From the IMG/VR virus record IMGVR_UViG_3300043431_000467, positions 1 to 43,730 of that record: DNA of 43,730 bases. One strand, written 5' to 3'. Both the position numbers and the translations under genes were made by a program. Below, in pieces: positions 1 through 8,230 of this stretch; position 1 is the stretch's first letter, and each line of letters starts with the position of its first letter. Under the pieces are notes generated by a model that had not been told where the DNA came from, searched no databases, and was given only the letters and a program-made list of their open reading frames with translations. The stretch is from a virus.

Positions 1-185
1 GCGAGATCCTCGTCTTGTTCAAGGAAATGCAGGCTCTCGGCTGGGTCGAGAATTACGACCAGTTCAAGGCGGAGCTCGTGGTGCAGCGCGACCCCACCGA
101 CCAGAACCGAATCAACTGCCTGATCCCGCCCGACATCATCAACAACCTGTTGGTCACCGCGGCGTCCATCCAGTTCCGAAAGTAA
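1..185 (+). CDS. Phage tail sheath protein, C-terminal end (partial)
   Basis: Open reading frame entering from the left edge, read from base 3; 60 codons are visible, ending in TAA at 183-185. The fragment contains DQNRINCLIPPDIINNL followed by a short strand ending QFRK. This matches the closing segment of Mu gpL-type contractile sheath proteins, where an N-R-(L/I)-(D/N) turn precedes a PPDxVNxL helix and a final strand that integrates into neighbouring subunits. The next gene, three bases on, is the tail tube, the usual order in Mu-like tails. The rest of the gene lies outside the window. Confidence 0.8.
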   Translation, partial: EILVLFKEMQALGWVENYDQFKAELVVQRDPTDQNRINCLIPPDIINNLLVTAASIQFRK

Positions 186-188
186 TCC

Positions 189-548
189 ATGGCGAAAACC
201 ACTGGTACAGTCATTGTGCGCCGCGATGGGCAGTCCCTTCGCAGTAAGACCGGCAAGGCTACGATCATGCTCGGCGGCGTCGAGCGCGTCCCCGTCTTTG
301 CGGATGGCGGCATCGCCGGCTACGCCGAGAAGCCCGTCGCATCGAAAGTCACGCTCACCATCGTCCACGACTCGACTGTGGACTTGATTGCCATCTCTCG
401 CGACACGAATGTCTCGCTCGAGTTCGCCTGCGACTCCGGTCCGGTGTATCTCGTCGGCGGAGCGTTCCTCAGCAAGCCACCGGAGCTCAACGCGGGCGAG
501 GCGGACGTGCAGCTCGAGTACGAAGGCAACGCTACGATTCAGCGCTAA
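189..548 (+). CDS. Phage tail tube protein (Mu gpM-like)
   Basis: 119 codons, close to the roughly 118 of Mu gpM. The protein would polymerise into the inner tube through which DNA passes and around which the sheath contracts. Visible family features are an N-terminal strand beginning GTVIVRRDGQSLRSK, a central segment with the VTLTIVHDSTVDL pattern, and the C-terminal strand VQLEYEGNA typical of the Tail_tube family. It lies between sheath and tail assembly chaperone, as expected. Identification rests on length, order and sequence pattern. Confidence 0.85.
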   Translation: MAKTTGTVIVRRDGQSLRSKTGKATIMLGGVERVPVFADGGIAGYAEKPVASKVTLTIVHDSTVDLIAISRDTNVSLEFACDSGPVYLVGGAFLSKPPELNAGEADVQLEYEGNATIQR

Positions 549-571
549 CGCATAGCGCGGAGGAGGCTCCC

Positions 572-883
572 ATGAAATTTGTTCTGAAACGGCCGTTCAA
601 GTCGCCGATCGGCGCGCAGTCCCTGATCACCGAGGTCACGCTCCGCGAGCTACTCGCAGACGATGTGGTCGAAGGATTCAGCGCGGCGGAGAAGACCGCC
701 AAGCAGTTCCGTTCGATGATCGAGCGGACAGCCAGCATCCTGCCCGAAGAGCTCGGCAAGATGGGCGCGGCGGACTACCTTGAGCTGCAAGGCTTCGTGG
801 CCTACCAGTTGAACGGCGGCGACCCCGCCGCGTACGGCAAGGTCGATCCCGACCCAAAAGCTACCGCCACCCCCTCCACCTGA
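572..883 (+). CDS. Tail assembly chaperone, short form (Mu gp41-like)
   Basis: 103 codons with a strong ribosome site (GGAGGAGG about 5 bases before ATG). It resembles the short Mu gp41-type tail assembly chaperones: an N-terminal strand (KRPFKSPIG), a Leu/Asp-rich middle and an Ala/Pro-rich tail. Such proteins coat the tape measure protein during tail assembly and are not in the virion. Position between tube and tape measure supports this. The gene carries a perfect slippery heptamer near its end, so this is probably the non-shifted product of a frameshifted pair. Confidence 0.75.
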   Translation: MKFVLKRPFKSPIGAQSLITEVTLRELLADDVVEGFSAAEKTAKQFRSMIERTASILPEELGKMGAADYLELQGFVAYQLNGGDPAAYGKVDPDPKATATPST

Positions 884-1002
884 TTCAGGAGGTGGTGACG
901 GCGTTCAGCTGGACGCCTGACACGATCGGCAAACTGTCGCTGACCCGGCTCCGGTTCTGGGCTGGGATCGCCCAGGAAAAGCTGAAGCATTCGGTGCTAT
1001 AG
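572..1002 (+). CDS. Tail assembly chaperone, predicted -1 frameshift product
   Basis: If ribosomes slip by -1 at CCCAAAA (853-859), the first 96 codons of the chaperone are joined to a second frame that stays open to TAG at 1000-1002, giving about 143 residues. The extension reads through HPLHLIQEV, FSWTPDTIG and LRFWAGIAQEKLK. These have the aromatic and amphipathic character of the T-type extensions of GpG/GpGT chaperones, which recruit the tape measure protein. The second frame has no good start of its own and fills the gap before the tape measure gene. Frameshifting here is inferred, not shown. Confidence 0.65.
853..859 (+). promoter_or_regulatory. -1 ribosomal frameshift slippery heptamer CCCAAAA
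   Basis: Codons in the zero frame are GAC CCA AAA, so the heptamer C CCA AAA fits X XXY YYZ exactly and re-pairs as CCC AAA after a -1 slip. It sits 8 codons before the zero-frame stop, and the -1 frame is open on both sides of it. I did not identify a clear stimulatory structure downstream. Confidence 0.65.
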
Positions 1003-1008
1003 TTCACC

Positions 1009-2859
1009 ATGGCGAAGCCCACCCTTGCCGAGTTGCAGCTGCAGATTCAGATGCAGGGTATGGGCAAGCTTGCCCAGCTCACGGACGCACTCAAGCGTGT
1101 CGGCGGGGCAGAGATTCGTCGACAGATGGATGCGCAGGCACGTGCGCTGCTCGGAATAGAGCAGGCCGCATCCAAGGCCAACAAGCCCCTAGGTCTGTTC
1201 TCCGGAACGCTCGGGGGGATTGCGAAGTTCGGCCTCGCGGCGATGACGATCAAGCGCTCCTTCGAGTTCGTCGGCGGGGCTGTGTCGAACGCGCTCGACC
1301 CGCTCATCCGGTTCCAGCAGACGATGGCCCAGGTCCGCACCAAGGGCACATACACTGCGCGAGACACCGCCGATCTCGGCGAGTTCATGAAGCAGAATGT
1401 TCGAGAGGGCTCCCAGTTCGGAATCAACCAACAGGCGGAAGCGGCCGTCGATCTCGCAGCAAGCAATCTAAGCCCCGGCCAAGTCAAGGCCGTCATGCCG
1501 ACCGTGTTGCGGTTCTCCCAGGCCACGGGGGCGAGCACAGCTGAGTCGTCGAAGATGTTGACGAACGTCGCCAACATGTTTAAGACGGACCTGAGCGATC
1601 CGGTCGCAATCGAGAAGCTCGCGGCGCAGATCAACAAGGCCGCGAACATGTCGACGATCGGCGTGTCCGACATCTTCCACACGTTGAAGTACGTGGGCAC
1701 CCAGGCCGGCATCGCCGGCATGGACCCGGCTCAGGTCCTTGCCATGACGGCCATCCTCGGCAACCAAGGCATTGTTGCCAGCAAAGCCGGTACTGGCATG
1801 CGCAACCTGTTTGCCGCCACTACCCGCCCGCCGCGCCGCGGCAAAGTGGCTGCCGCACAGCTGGCAAGCATCGGCATGACCCAGAAGGACATTCAAGCGG
1901 GCTTCACGGATCTCCCGCGACTCCAAGAGGAGATCGGGCGGCGCATACAAGGCTGGCGCAAGGGCAAGGACGGCAAGTGGGTGCAGTCCGCTAAAGCCCT
2001 CTCGGCCGCCCAGGAAGCCGCATTCAACTCGATCCAGTACGGACAATACGGCTCTACGACCAGCGCCGTACTTACGCGTGCTGCTAGCTCGGGTGTCCTA
2101 GGAGAGATCACGCGCCGCAACATCAAGAAGAACGACGCGGGCGAGTGGGTCTTCGACTCCAAGAACGCCATCATCGAATTTCAGAAGGCAATCTCGGACA
2201 CCGGGGATTCGCTCAAAGAGACGTCCGAGATCATGGGCGAGCAGCTTGCGGGCCGCCTCGCCAAGGTTGATGCGAAACTTGAGTTGCTGAAGGTCACGAT
2301 GGGGGAGCGCTTCATCCCGCAACTCGAGAAAGCAATCGACTGGGCCGACAAAACTGCTGCGGCTGTCGAGAAGTGGGTGCGGCAGAATCCGGAAGCGATC
2401 AACCAATGGGGCCGCGCATTCGAGTCCCTCGGTATGGCCTTGTCTAACATGCAACCGGTTGTGGGCTGGCTCGCCGACAGGTTCGCAGACCTGGGTATGA
2501 TCTCCAAGCCTGTTACGCGTAAGGATGTATCTGTCGAGGATGACGCGAACGCCAAGAAGCAGTGGATCGACCAATGGGAGAAGCAGCACATAACCGGCTT
2601 CCTTACTCAGGGGCAGCGCCGCGAGGCGGCCGAAGAGGCTTACAGGCAAGGGCCAGGCAAGGCCGATGATCTAGAAACTGCACGCAAACGGCGAGCCCTC
2701 GAGAAGGGCGGTGGCGCGGAGAACGAGCTGTACGGCCAATCCCGCGTCGATCTTAGAATCCATCTCGACGATAACGGTAAGCTGCAAGCCTTCGTCGATA
2801 AGATGTCTAAGGGCGAGGGCGGGCCGGTCATGCGTACGCAGGTGACGAACGCGCTATGA
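1009..2859 (+). CDS. Tail tape measure protein
   Basis: 616 codons from ATG at 1009. The middle (about residues 120-290) has the TP901/PhageMin_Tail core seen in many tape measures: AAVDLAASNLSPGQVKAVMP, then QATGASTAESSKML, IGVSDIFHTLKYVGTQAGI and VLAMTAILGNQGI, ending in a GTGMRNLFAA turn. The C-terminal half is helical and charged. The length suggests a short tail (about 90 nm if 1.5 angstrom per residue applies). It follows the chaperone and overlaps the next gene by 4 bases. No lysozyme or peptidase domain was recognised in it. Confidence 0.9.
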   Translation: MAKPTLAELQLQIQMQGMGKLAQLTDALKRVGGAEIRRQMDAQARALLGIEQAASKANKPLGLFSGTLGGIAKFGLAAMTIKRSFEFVGGAVSNALDPLIRFQQTMAQVRTKGTYTARDTADLGEFMKQNVREGSQFGINQQAEAAVDLAASNLSPGQVKAVMPTVLRFSQATGASTAESSKMLTNVANMFKTDLSDPVAIEKLAAQINKAANMSTIGVSDIFHTLKYVGTQAGIAGMDPAQVLAMTAILGNQGIVASKAGTGMRNLFAATTRPPRRGKVAAAQLASIGMTQKDIQAGFTDLPRLQEEIGRRIQGWRKGKDGKWVQSAKALSAAQEAAFNSIQYGQYGSTTSAVLTRAASSGVLGEITRRNIKKNDAGEWVFDSKNAIIEFQKAISDTGDSLKETSEIMGEQLAGRLAKVDAKLELLKVTMGERFIPQLEKAIDWADKTAAAVEKWVRQNPEAINQWGRAFESLGMALSNMQPVVGWLADRFADLGMISKPVTRKDVSVEDDANAKKQWIDQWEKQHITGFLTQGQRREAAEEAYRQGPGKADDLETARKRRALEKGGGAENELYGQSRVDLRIHLDDNGKLQAFVDKMSKGEGGPVMRTQVTNAL

Positions 2860-4112
2860 GCTACCTCACAGAAAAGCAGCCGGCATCCTTTCGCGGCGTC
2901 AAGTTCTTCGTCAAGAGCCACAAGACCGCGGTCGGGCGAAAGACGGCGATCTACGATTTGCCGTTCAATGACAACGGCGCCGCGACTCTCGATCTAGGCC
3001 GCCGCCCGCGCAAGTACAAGATCTCCGCAGTCCTGATCGAGACGCCAGACTCGTCGTTGCGAGAGCAGCGCGAAGCGCTCGTCGCCGCGCTCGAGACCCG
3101 CGACCCCGGCCTGCTCATCCATCCAGTCTACGGCCGCAAGCAGGTCGTAGCTCAAGGCGAGATCGATCTGATCGAGTCGACCGACAACGGCGGCGTGCTC
3201 GAGGTCGAGTTCGAGTTCATCGAGGCCCGCGAGAAGCCCGGAGCGGCCCCCAAGCCTTCACCCAAAGCTGACATGATCTCGAAGGCGCGCAAGTTGCGCA
3301 CCGATGCCGGCACGACGATGAGTGGCGGATTCCTGACGAACGTTCCCGATCTTGTTGCCGCCTCGAACCTGCGCACGCTCGATGAAGTGTTGACTGATCT
3401 CACGCGCATCAACCAGCTCGTAGGGGCTGCGCTCGCCGTACCTACGCACTTCGCACATCAGATTACCGCCATCACGAATCAGGCCGCAGAGCTGCTGAAC
3501 ACGCCGCAGGCGCTCTACAACACGCTCGACTCTCTATTCGCGGAGCTGCTGCAGGCCGTGCGCACGATCACGGATGCTTCTGTGACCTCTGCCGGCGGGC
3601 TCGTGACACTCGACTCGATCACCGTCGCGCTCGCGGCCCTGGGTTCGGATGCTCCTACCCCTGTCGGCGAGACGCAAACCCGCATCGACGAAAGGACGAA
3701 CCATGCTCTGCTTCTGCAAACTCTGCGTGCAAGTGCGTTGGGCAGTCTTGCAGAAACCGTCGCCGAAACGACGTTCTCTGCCGCTAACGACGCACGAAAT
3801 GTACTTCAGACCCTGACCGACGCCCTGGCCTCTGTCAGTGACGAGCCGATCGCAGACATCGAGCCCGAGCAGCAACTCGTCGAGTCGTTGCGGGACGTCG
3901 CGGCATCCTCGGTCGTGCGTCTCGGCAGCGTGGCCGGCACGCTTGCCGAGCTGACCACATACACCCCACCGACCACGTTGCCTGCGATTGTAGTGGCCTA
4001 CAATCTGTACGCGGATGCGACCCGCGAGGATGAGATCCTCGAGCGCAACCCCCATGTTGTGCACCCGCTCTTCGCCCCGGGGCGCACTGACCTTGAGATT
4101 CTAGCCCCGTGA
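2856..4112 (+). CDS. Mu gpN-like tail protein with DNA circularisation N-terminal domain
   Basis: 418 codons; ATG overlaps the tape measure stop (ATGA). The first 125 residues carry the DNA_circ_N signature: ASFRGVKFFVKSHKTAVGRK, YDLPFNDNG, then a Gly-Arg-Arg-Pro-Arg-Lys strand and an ALVAALETRDPGLLIHP helix ending in the VYGRKQV strand. In Mu this protein (gpN, gene 43) is part of the tail tip; 'DNA circularisation' is a historical name. The remaining 290 residues are Ala/Leu/Thr-rich helices without a recognised domain. Confidence 0.85.
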   Translation: MSYLTEKQPASFRGVKFFVKSHKTAVGRKTAIYDLPFNDNGAATLDLGRRPRKYKISAVLIETPDSSLREQREALVAALETRDPGLLIHPVYGRKQVVAQGEIDLIESTDNGGVLEVEFEFIEAREKPGAAPKPSPKADMISKARKLRTDAGTTMSGGFLTNVPDLVAASNLRTLDEVLTDLTRINQLVGAALAVPTHFAHQITAITNQAAELLNTPQALYNTLDSLFAELLQAVRTITDASVTSAGGLVTLDSITVALAALGSDAPTPVGETQTRIDERTNHALLLQTLRASALGSLAETVAETTFSAANDARNVLQTLTDALASVSDEPIADIEPEQQLVESLRDVAASSVVRLGSVAGTLAELTTYTPPTTLPAIVVAYNLYADATREDEILERNPHVVHPLFAPGRTDLEILAP

Positions 4113-5212
4113 GTGCTCCTGATCAGATAACGCTGGTCGTGGACGGCGGGGAATACGCGGGCTGGACGCAGGTCGAGGTCGAGCGCAGTCTCGACCGCTT
4201 CGCGCACAGCTTCGACTTGGGGTATACGGACCGCTGGTCGGAGGCGGCCGAGCCGTGGCCGATCCGCCCCGGTGCCACCGCCCAGATCAAGTACGGCAAC
4301 CACATTCTGATCACGGGCTGGGTGGAGGCGAGCACCTTCTCTGCGCAGCGCGATCAGTGGCGCCTGCGCGCGCAAGGGAGATCACTAACCGGAGATCTCG
4401 TCGACTGCGGCGCCCTGTTCAAGACCGGGAACTGGAACAACCAGTTGCTCCGCGTGATCGCGAATGACCTGGTTTCACCGTACGGTTTGGCGGTCGAGCT
4501 GTCGATTCCCGACAACGAACCAATCCGCAAGTTCACGATCGAGATGGGAGAGTCGGTCTACGATGCGCTCGAAAGGCTGGTTCGAAACCGCGGGTACCTC
4601 CTCACTACGCACCCTGACGGCAACGTTGGGCTGGTTCGTCTACTTGACTTTGTGGGTAGTGTGGTTGACGTTCCGGTGGCTGACGCGATCTCGCGAGAGT
4701 TGAGCGAGGATGCCCAGGACGTTCACAGCCAGTACCTCTTGCGTTCGCAGAGCTACGGCGCCGACGAGTTCGGCCTAGACGTCACGATCCGTCGCACGTT
4801 CGACGGTCAGCCGGTCACCGGCATGCGCCACAGGCCGATGGTGCTGTTCGCCGACAGCGCGAGCTCGCGCGAAGAGCTAGCCAAGCGCGCAGCCTGGGAG
4901 CAGAACGTGCGCTACGGCCGCTCGGTGCGAGTGCGCTACTCGCTGCCTGGGGTTCTGGACCCCCGCGGCCTGCCGTGGGCCCCGGCCACTCAATACTTCG
5001 TCAACGATCCAGTCCTAGGTGTCGAGGAACGCTTGCTGTGCGTTCGCGCGAACGTGCACGTCGACAACGGCGATCTGATGACCGACATCGAGCTCACCCG
5101 CCCCGAGGCGTTCAGCCTGCTAGAGTGGCCGGATGATGTGCTGAATCTGGTGACGAAACTGGGCCGGCCCAAGGTCAAACGGGCCCCGATCAAGAAGCAG
5201 CAGAAGGGCTGA
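4109..5212 (+). CDS. Baseplate hub protein (Mu gpP/gp44-like)
   Basis: 367 codons starting at GTG 4109, which overlaps the upstream stop as GTGA. The protein has the gpP-type opening (strand ITLVVDGGEYAGW, then VEVERSLDRFAHSFDLGYTD) and a middle segment with VYDALERLVRNRGYLL and HPDGNVGLV, as in the trimeric hubs related to T4 gp27 and P2 gpD. The C-terminal part contains RRTFDGQPV and the ITDxxLTRPEAF-like end. It is followed at once by the gp45-type spike, its partner in the central baseplate. Confidence 0.85.
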   Translation: MSAPDQITLVVDGGEYAGWTQVEVERSLDRFAHSFDLGYTDRWSEAAEPWPIRPGATAQIKYGNHILITGWVEASTFSAQRDQWRLRAQGRSLTGDLVDCGALFKTGNWNNQLLRVIANDLVSPYGLAVELSIPDNEPIRKFTIEMGESVYDALERLVRNRGYLLTTHPDGNVGLVRLLDFVGSVVDVPVADAISRELSEDAQDVHSQYLLRSQSYGADEFGLDVTIRRTFDGQPVTGMRHRPMVLFADSASSREELAKRAAWEQNVRYGRSVRVRYSLPGVLDPRGLPWAPATQYFVNDPVLGVEERLLCVRANVHVDNGDLMTDIELTRPEAFSLLEWPDDVLNLVTKLGRPKVKRAPIKKQQKG

Positions 5213-5736
5213 TGGATCTCACACTCCTACGCAAGCTGCGCACGCGCCTGCAGAACCTTGTCCTGCGCGCCAGCGTAGACCGGCCCGGCGTTCGCTACCA
5301 GATCTCGTCGGTCGGCGACAGCTCGCGCTCCGATATCGAGCACATGGAGCCGCAGGGGCTGCACTTCCGCGCGCCCGTCGGAGCGGAAGGGATTGAGCTG
5401 CGCCCGGGGGCGGTACCTGAGAACTCGGTGCTTGTCTGCGCGCAGGGCGACGCTCCGGAGGATGTTCTGCTTCCGGGGGAGGGCGGCCTGCACTACCTCG
5501 GCACCTTCAAGGTGTTCTGCAAGAGCAACGGGGAAGTGCATCTGGCCGGCGGTACCGGCGCCGCGGACTTCGTAGCGCTGGCCCAGAAGGTAGACACGGC
5601 CATCGCGAACATCCGGACCTACATCAACGCGCACGTACACCCTGGAGTTACCACTGGCGGTGGGGTGACCGGGGCTGTGGCCGTGCCGCTCGGGGCGCAG
5701 GCTAGTAGCGCAGCCGCGAAAGTGAAGGCCACCTGA
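5212..5736 (+). CDS. Baseplate assembly/spike protein (Mu gp45-like)
   Basis: 174 codons; ATG shares its A with the preceding TGA. The first 120 residues fit the Phage_Mu_Gp45 family: a helix with LQNLVLRASV, then DIEHMEPQGLHFRAPVGAEG, a VLVCAQGD strand and an LPGEGGLHYLG loop. In Mu gp45 forms the trimeric membrane-piercing spike. The C-terminal end has a helix TAIANIRTYINAHVHP and an HVHP-GVTTGGG loop like the histidine-rich tips of phage spikes, which can bind metal; metal binding is inferred. Confidence 0.85.
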   Translation: MDLTLLRKLRTRLQNLVLRASVDRPGVRYQISSVGDSSRSDIEHMEPQGLHFRAPVGAEGIELRPGAVPENSVLVCAQGDAPEDVLLPGEGGLHYLGTFKVFCKSNGEVHLAGGTGAADFVALAQKVDTAIANIRTYINAHVHPGVTTGGGVTGAVAVPLGAQASSAAAKVKAT

Positions 5737-6158
5737 TGCAAGATTTCCAGATTTCAGTCGACAGTAGCGGCCACCTCTACACGGACGACTCGTTGCGGAC
5801 GATGGTTCTGGTGGCGCTGTATACGTGGCGCCGCGGCGATCCTGAGGATGACGTGCCGGACGTGAGCGATCTCAAGGGCTGGTGGGGCGACTCGTACCCG
5901 GAGGTCGAGGGCGACCAGATGGGCAGCAAGCTATGGCAACTTCAGGGCATGAATGCCGGCCCGACCGCCATCGAGTTCGCGAAACAGGAAATTGCAGCGG
6001 CACTGCAATTCATGCTTGATGATGGCATCGTCGACAATGTACTAGCCGAGATTGAAATCTCTGGCACGACTCTTGCAGGCAGGATTGGGCTCCTGCGGCC
6101 GAGAGACCCCAATGTGCTGTGGGTCCCGCTATGGGACGCCACCCTCGCCATCGGCTGA
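5736..6158 (+). CDS. Baseplate wedge protein (Mu gp46-like)
   Basis: 140 codons; its ATG shares a base with the upstream TGA. It has the pattern of gp46/GP46-family proteins: an early LRTMVLVALYTWRRGDPEDD segment, the GWWGDSYPEVEGDQMGSKLW core (the conserved Gly-Trp-Trp-Gly-Asp and Gly-Ser-x-Leu-Trp elements), and a C-terminal strand region. These are the GpW/gp25-like wedge components placed next to gp47. Gene order supports the call. Confidence 0.88.
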   Translation: MQDFQISVDSSGHLYTDDSLRTMVLVALYTWRRGDPEDDVPDVSDLKGWWGDSYPEVEGDQMGSKLWQLQGMNAGPTAIEFAKQEIAAALQFMLDDGIVDNVLAEIEISGTTLAGRIGLLRPRDPNVLWVPLWDATLAIG

Positions 6159-6176
6159 TCTGCTACAGTCGGAGCA

Positions 6177-7238
6177 GTGGCCCCCACTATCCCCACACTT
6201 AAGCAGATCATCGATCGCTGCCGGGCTGACTTCCGGATCGAGGCGGGGATCGACGTGCTTCGCCGCTCTATCGAGTCGGCGCTTCTTCGCGTGCAAGCGA
6301 AGGTAAGCCAGGCACAGTACGCCTATCTGAAGTATGTCGATGACCAAGGCTTTGCGGACACGGCCGACGAAGCCCACTTCTGGCGGCATGCGGCCCTAAG
6401 GGGATTGTACCAGAAGCCCGCCACCCCCGCCACCGGAACGGTTCGGTTCACCGGCGTCGACGGTACGACCATCCCGCTGGGCACCGGGGTCGCCCGTTCT
6501 GACGGCGCCACCTACACCACTACGGAGGAGCTCGATATCGGCTCGACCACGACCGGTCTCGTGGACATTGCCGTCGAGGCCGACGAGGTCGGGACCGCCA
6601 GCAACTGCGAGGACGATCAGCCGCTTACCCTGTCCGGCTCGATCGTAGACGTAGACTCGGACGCTACTTGGCTCGTCACCCTCGTCGACGGCACCGACGA
6701 CGAGACGCAAGCTGACGGCCTGTCGCGCTACCTCGATGATGTTTCGAATCCGGACTCCGGAGGCGGAACCGCCGGGGACTACGAACGCTGGGCGCTCGAG
6801 GTTTCCGGCGTCACGCGCGCCTGGGAGACCGCGGTTGGCGGTAACGAAGTTGCGGTCGCCTTCGTCCGGGACAACGACGGAACAGGCTCCGCCATCCTTC
6901 CAGACGCGGGGGAGCGTACAGAAGTCGAAGACTACGTCCAGGAACTTGCCCCGATTACGGTCGACGTCAGCGTTACGACCCTGACCGCGCTGACTGTCAA
7001 CGTCACGCTGACCGCGCTCTCCCCGAACACGACCGCCGTACAGAATGCAGTCACGGCCGAGCTTGAGGACTTCTTCGCGACCTACCCCGAGCCGGGCCTG
7101 CAGATCGAGTTGTCGCAAATCGAGGCCGCGATCAGCGCTGCGACCGGCGAAACCTCGCACGTGATGAGTGTGCCCGCGGCCGCCGTCGCACCCACCTCTA
7201 CTCAACTGCCGATCCTCGGCACGATCACTTTCCCGTAA
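6177..7238 (+). CDS. Baseplate J-like wedge protein (Mu gp47-like)
   Basis: 353 codons from GTG 6177; GGAG lies only two bases upstream, so the start is less certain than the gene. Features of the Baseplate_J family are visible: an N-terminal helix region with QAQYAYLKYVDDQGFADTAD, the strand pair GTVRFTGVDGTTIPLGTGV, then GGGTAGDYERWALEVSGVTRAW about midway (the PGGTxxDYxxWAxxVxGVxxA motif), and a C-terminal VTLTALSPNT domain. This wedge protein connects the baseplate periphery to the hub. Confidence 0.9.
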   Translation: MAPTIPTLKQIIDRCRADFRIEAGIDVLRRSIESALLRVQAKVSQAQYAYLKYVDDQGFADTADEAHFWRHAALRGLYQKPATPATGTVRFTGVDGTTIPLGTGVARSDGATYTTTEELDIGSTTTGLVDIAVEADEVGTASNCEDDQPLTLSGSIVDVDSDATWLVTLVDGTDDETQADGLSRYLDDVSNPDSGGGTAGDYERWALEVSGVTRAWETAVGGNEVAVAFVRDNDGTGSAILPDAGERTEVEDYVQELAPITVDVSVTTLTALTVNVTLTALSPNTTAVQNAVTAELEDFFATYPEPGLQIELSQIEAAISAATGETSHVMSVPAAAVAPTSTQLPILGTITFP

Positions 7239-7239
7239 C

Positions 7240-8229
7240 ATGAGCATCTCCGCTGCCGACTTCGAATATGCGATGTCCGCCCTGCTTCCGCAAGGGCCGG
7301 TGTGGGATCGTTTTCGCGAAACGTCGAACGACCTACTCAGCGCCTTGGCGCAGGAGCCGGCCCGGCTAGTCGAAGATGCCGATGCGACGCTCGAGGGGCA
7401 CATCCCGGACAGCTCGTCCGCGGATCTCGATCATTTCGAAAAGATCGTCGGGGTCCCCGATTCCGACTTGACTGACGCCGAACGGCTTGTGCGCATCCAG
7501 ACCTTGCTGTTCGGACGCCGCAAAGTCACACGCGCGTACCTCGAGCAGATTCTGCAGACACTTGCCGGCGATGCGAACGTGACGCTACTTCAGCGTGCGT
7601 ACGCCCCCGCTGCCGCAGGCGTCATGAACGTCGGCGATAGTCTTGCGAGCGGCGAGTGGGATTACACTTGGCTGGCAGAGTATATGCCAGACGCAACCGC
7701 GCTCGGCACCCCTGACGTATTCAGCGATTGGTCCGGATTCGTTGCGGTCGCGGACAATAACCAACCCTCGCCCGTCACGCTAGACACGACGGCGGCGCGC
7801 GCAACGATCCCGGCAACGCCCACCGTAGCGTATCGCGATCTAGATACAACCGTAGTCGCTAACGGCTCTGTTGTGTATGCGAGTATCTGGGTGCGGCCAG
7901 TCTCGGTCTCCTGCCAGCTCAACCTGAGCTTGCTCGGCCGTGGCGGCGGCACGACCACGACCTCTCACACTTGCGAAGTCGGAGCCTGGACGAAGCTCTC
8001 GGTCGAGGGCGCAACTGGAACCGGCGCCACGACGCCCCGAATCCGGCTCTCGGTGACCGGCGGCGCGCAGCAGTTCGATCTGTCGTGGCTGTCGGTGGGA
8101 GTTCGCAGCTCTGTGTTCGAGGCCGCGACCGCAGAGTTCTTTCCTATCCACACGCAAGGACACTTCTCCGTGCAAGGCGAGTTCGCTACGAGTCTCGCGC
8201 ACGCAGACCAGCTCGAGGTGATGCTCTAA
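7240..8229 (+). CDS. Baseplate/tail protein gp48-like with an extra beta-sandwich-like region
   Basis: 329 codons; I start it at ATG 7240, one base after the gp47 stop, because an earlier in-frame start would lie inside gp47. Residues 1-115 match Mu gp48: MSALLPQGPVWDR, VEDADATLEGHIPDSS, then DLDHFEKIVGVPD and the RRKVTRAYLEQILQTL helix. Usual gp48 proteins are about 180-200 residues. This one carries about 135 extra residues (SDWSGFVAVADNN to FDLSWLSVGVRS) with the look of a galactose-binding or CBM-like beta-sandwich, before the expected C-terminal TQGHFSVQGEF strand. I infer a possible added adhesion function. Confidence 0.75.
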   Translation: MSISAADFEYAMSALLPQGPVWDRFRETSNDLLSALAQEPARLVEDADATLEGHIPDSSSADLDHFEKIVGVPDSDLTDAERLVRIQTLLFGRRKVTRAYLEQILQTLAGDANVTLLQRAYAPAAAGVMNVGDSLASGEWDYTWLAEYMPDATALGTPDVFSDWSGFVAVADNNQPSPVTLDTTAARATIPATPTVAYRDLDTTVVANGSVVYASIWVRPVSVSCQLNLSLLGRGGGTTTTSHTCEVGAWTKLSVEGATGTGATTPRIRLSVTGGAQQFDLSWLSVGVRSSVFEAATAEFFPIHTQGHFSVQGEFATSLAHADQLEVML

Positions 8230-8230
8230 A

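Noticed and set aside
1047-2649. Long antisense frames opposite the tape measure gene
   Set aside because: Typical shadows of a GC-rich gene; no start signals and no recognisable domains.
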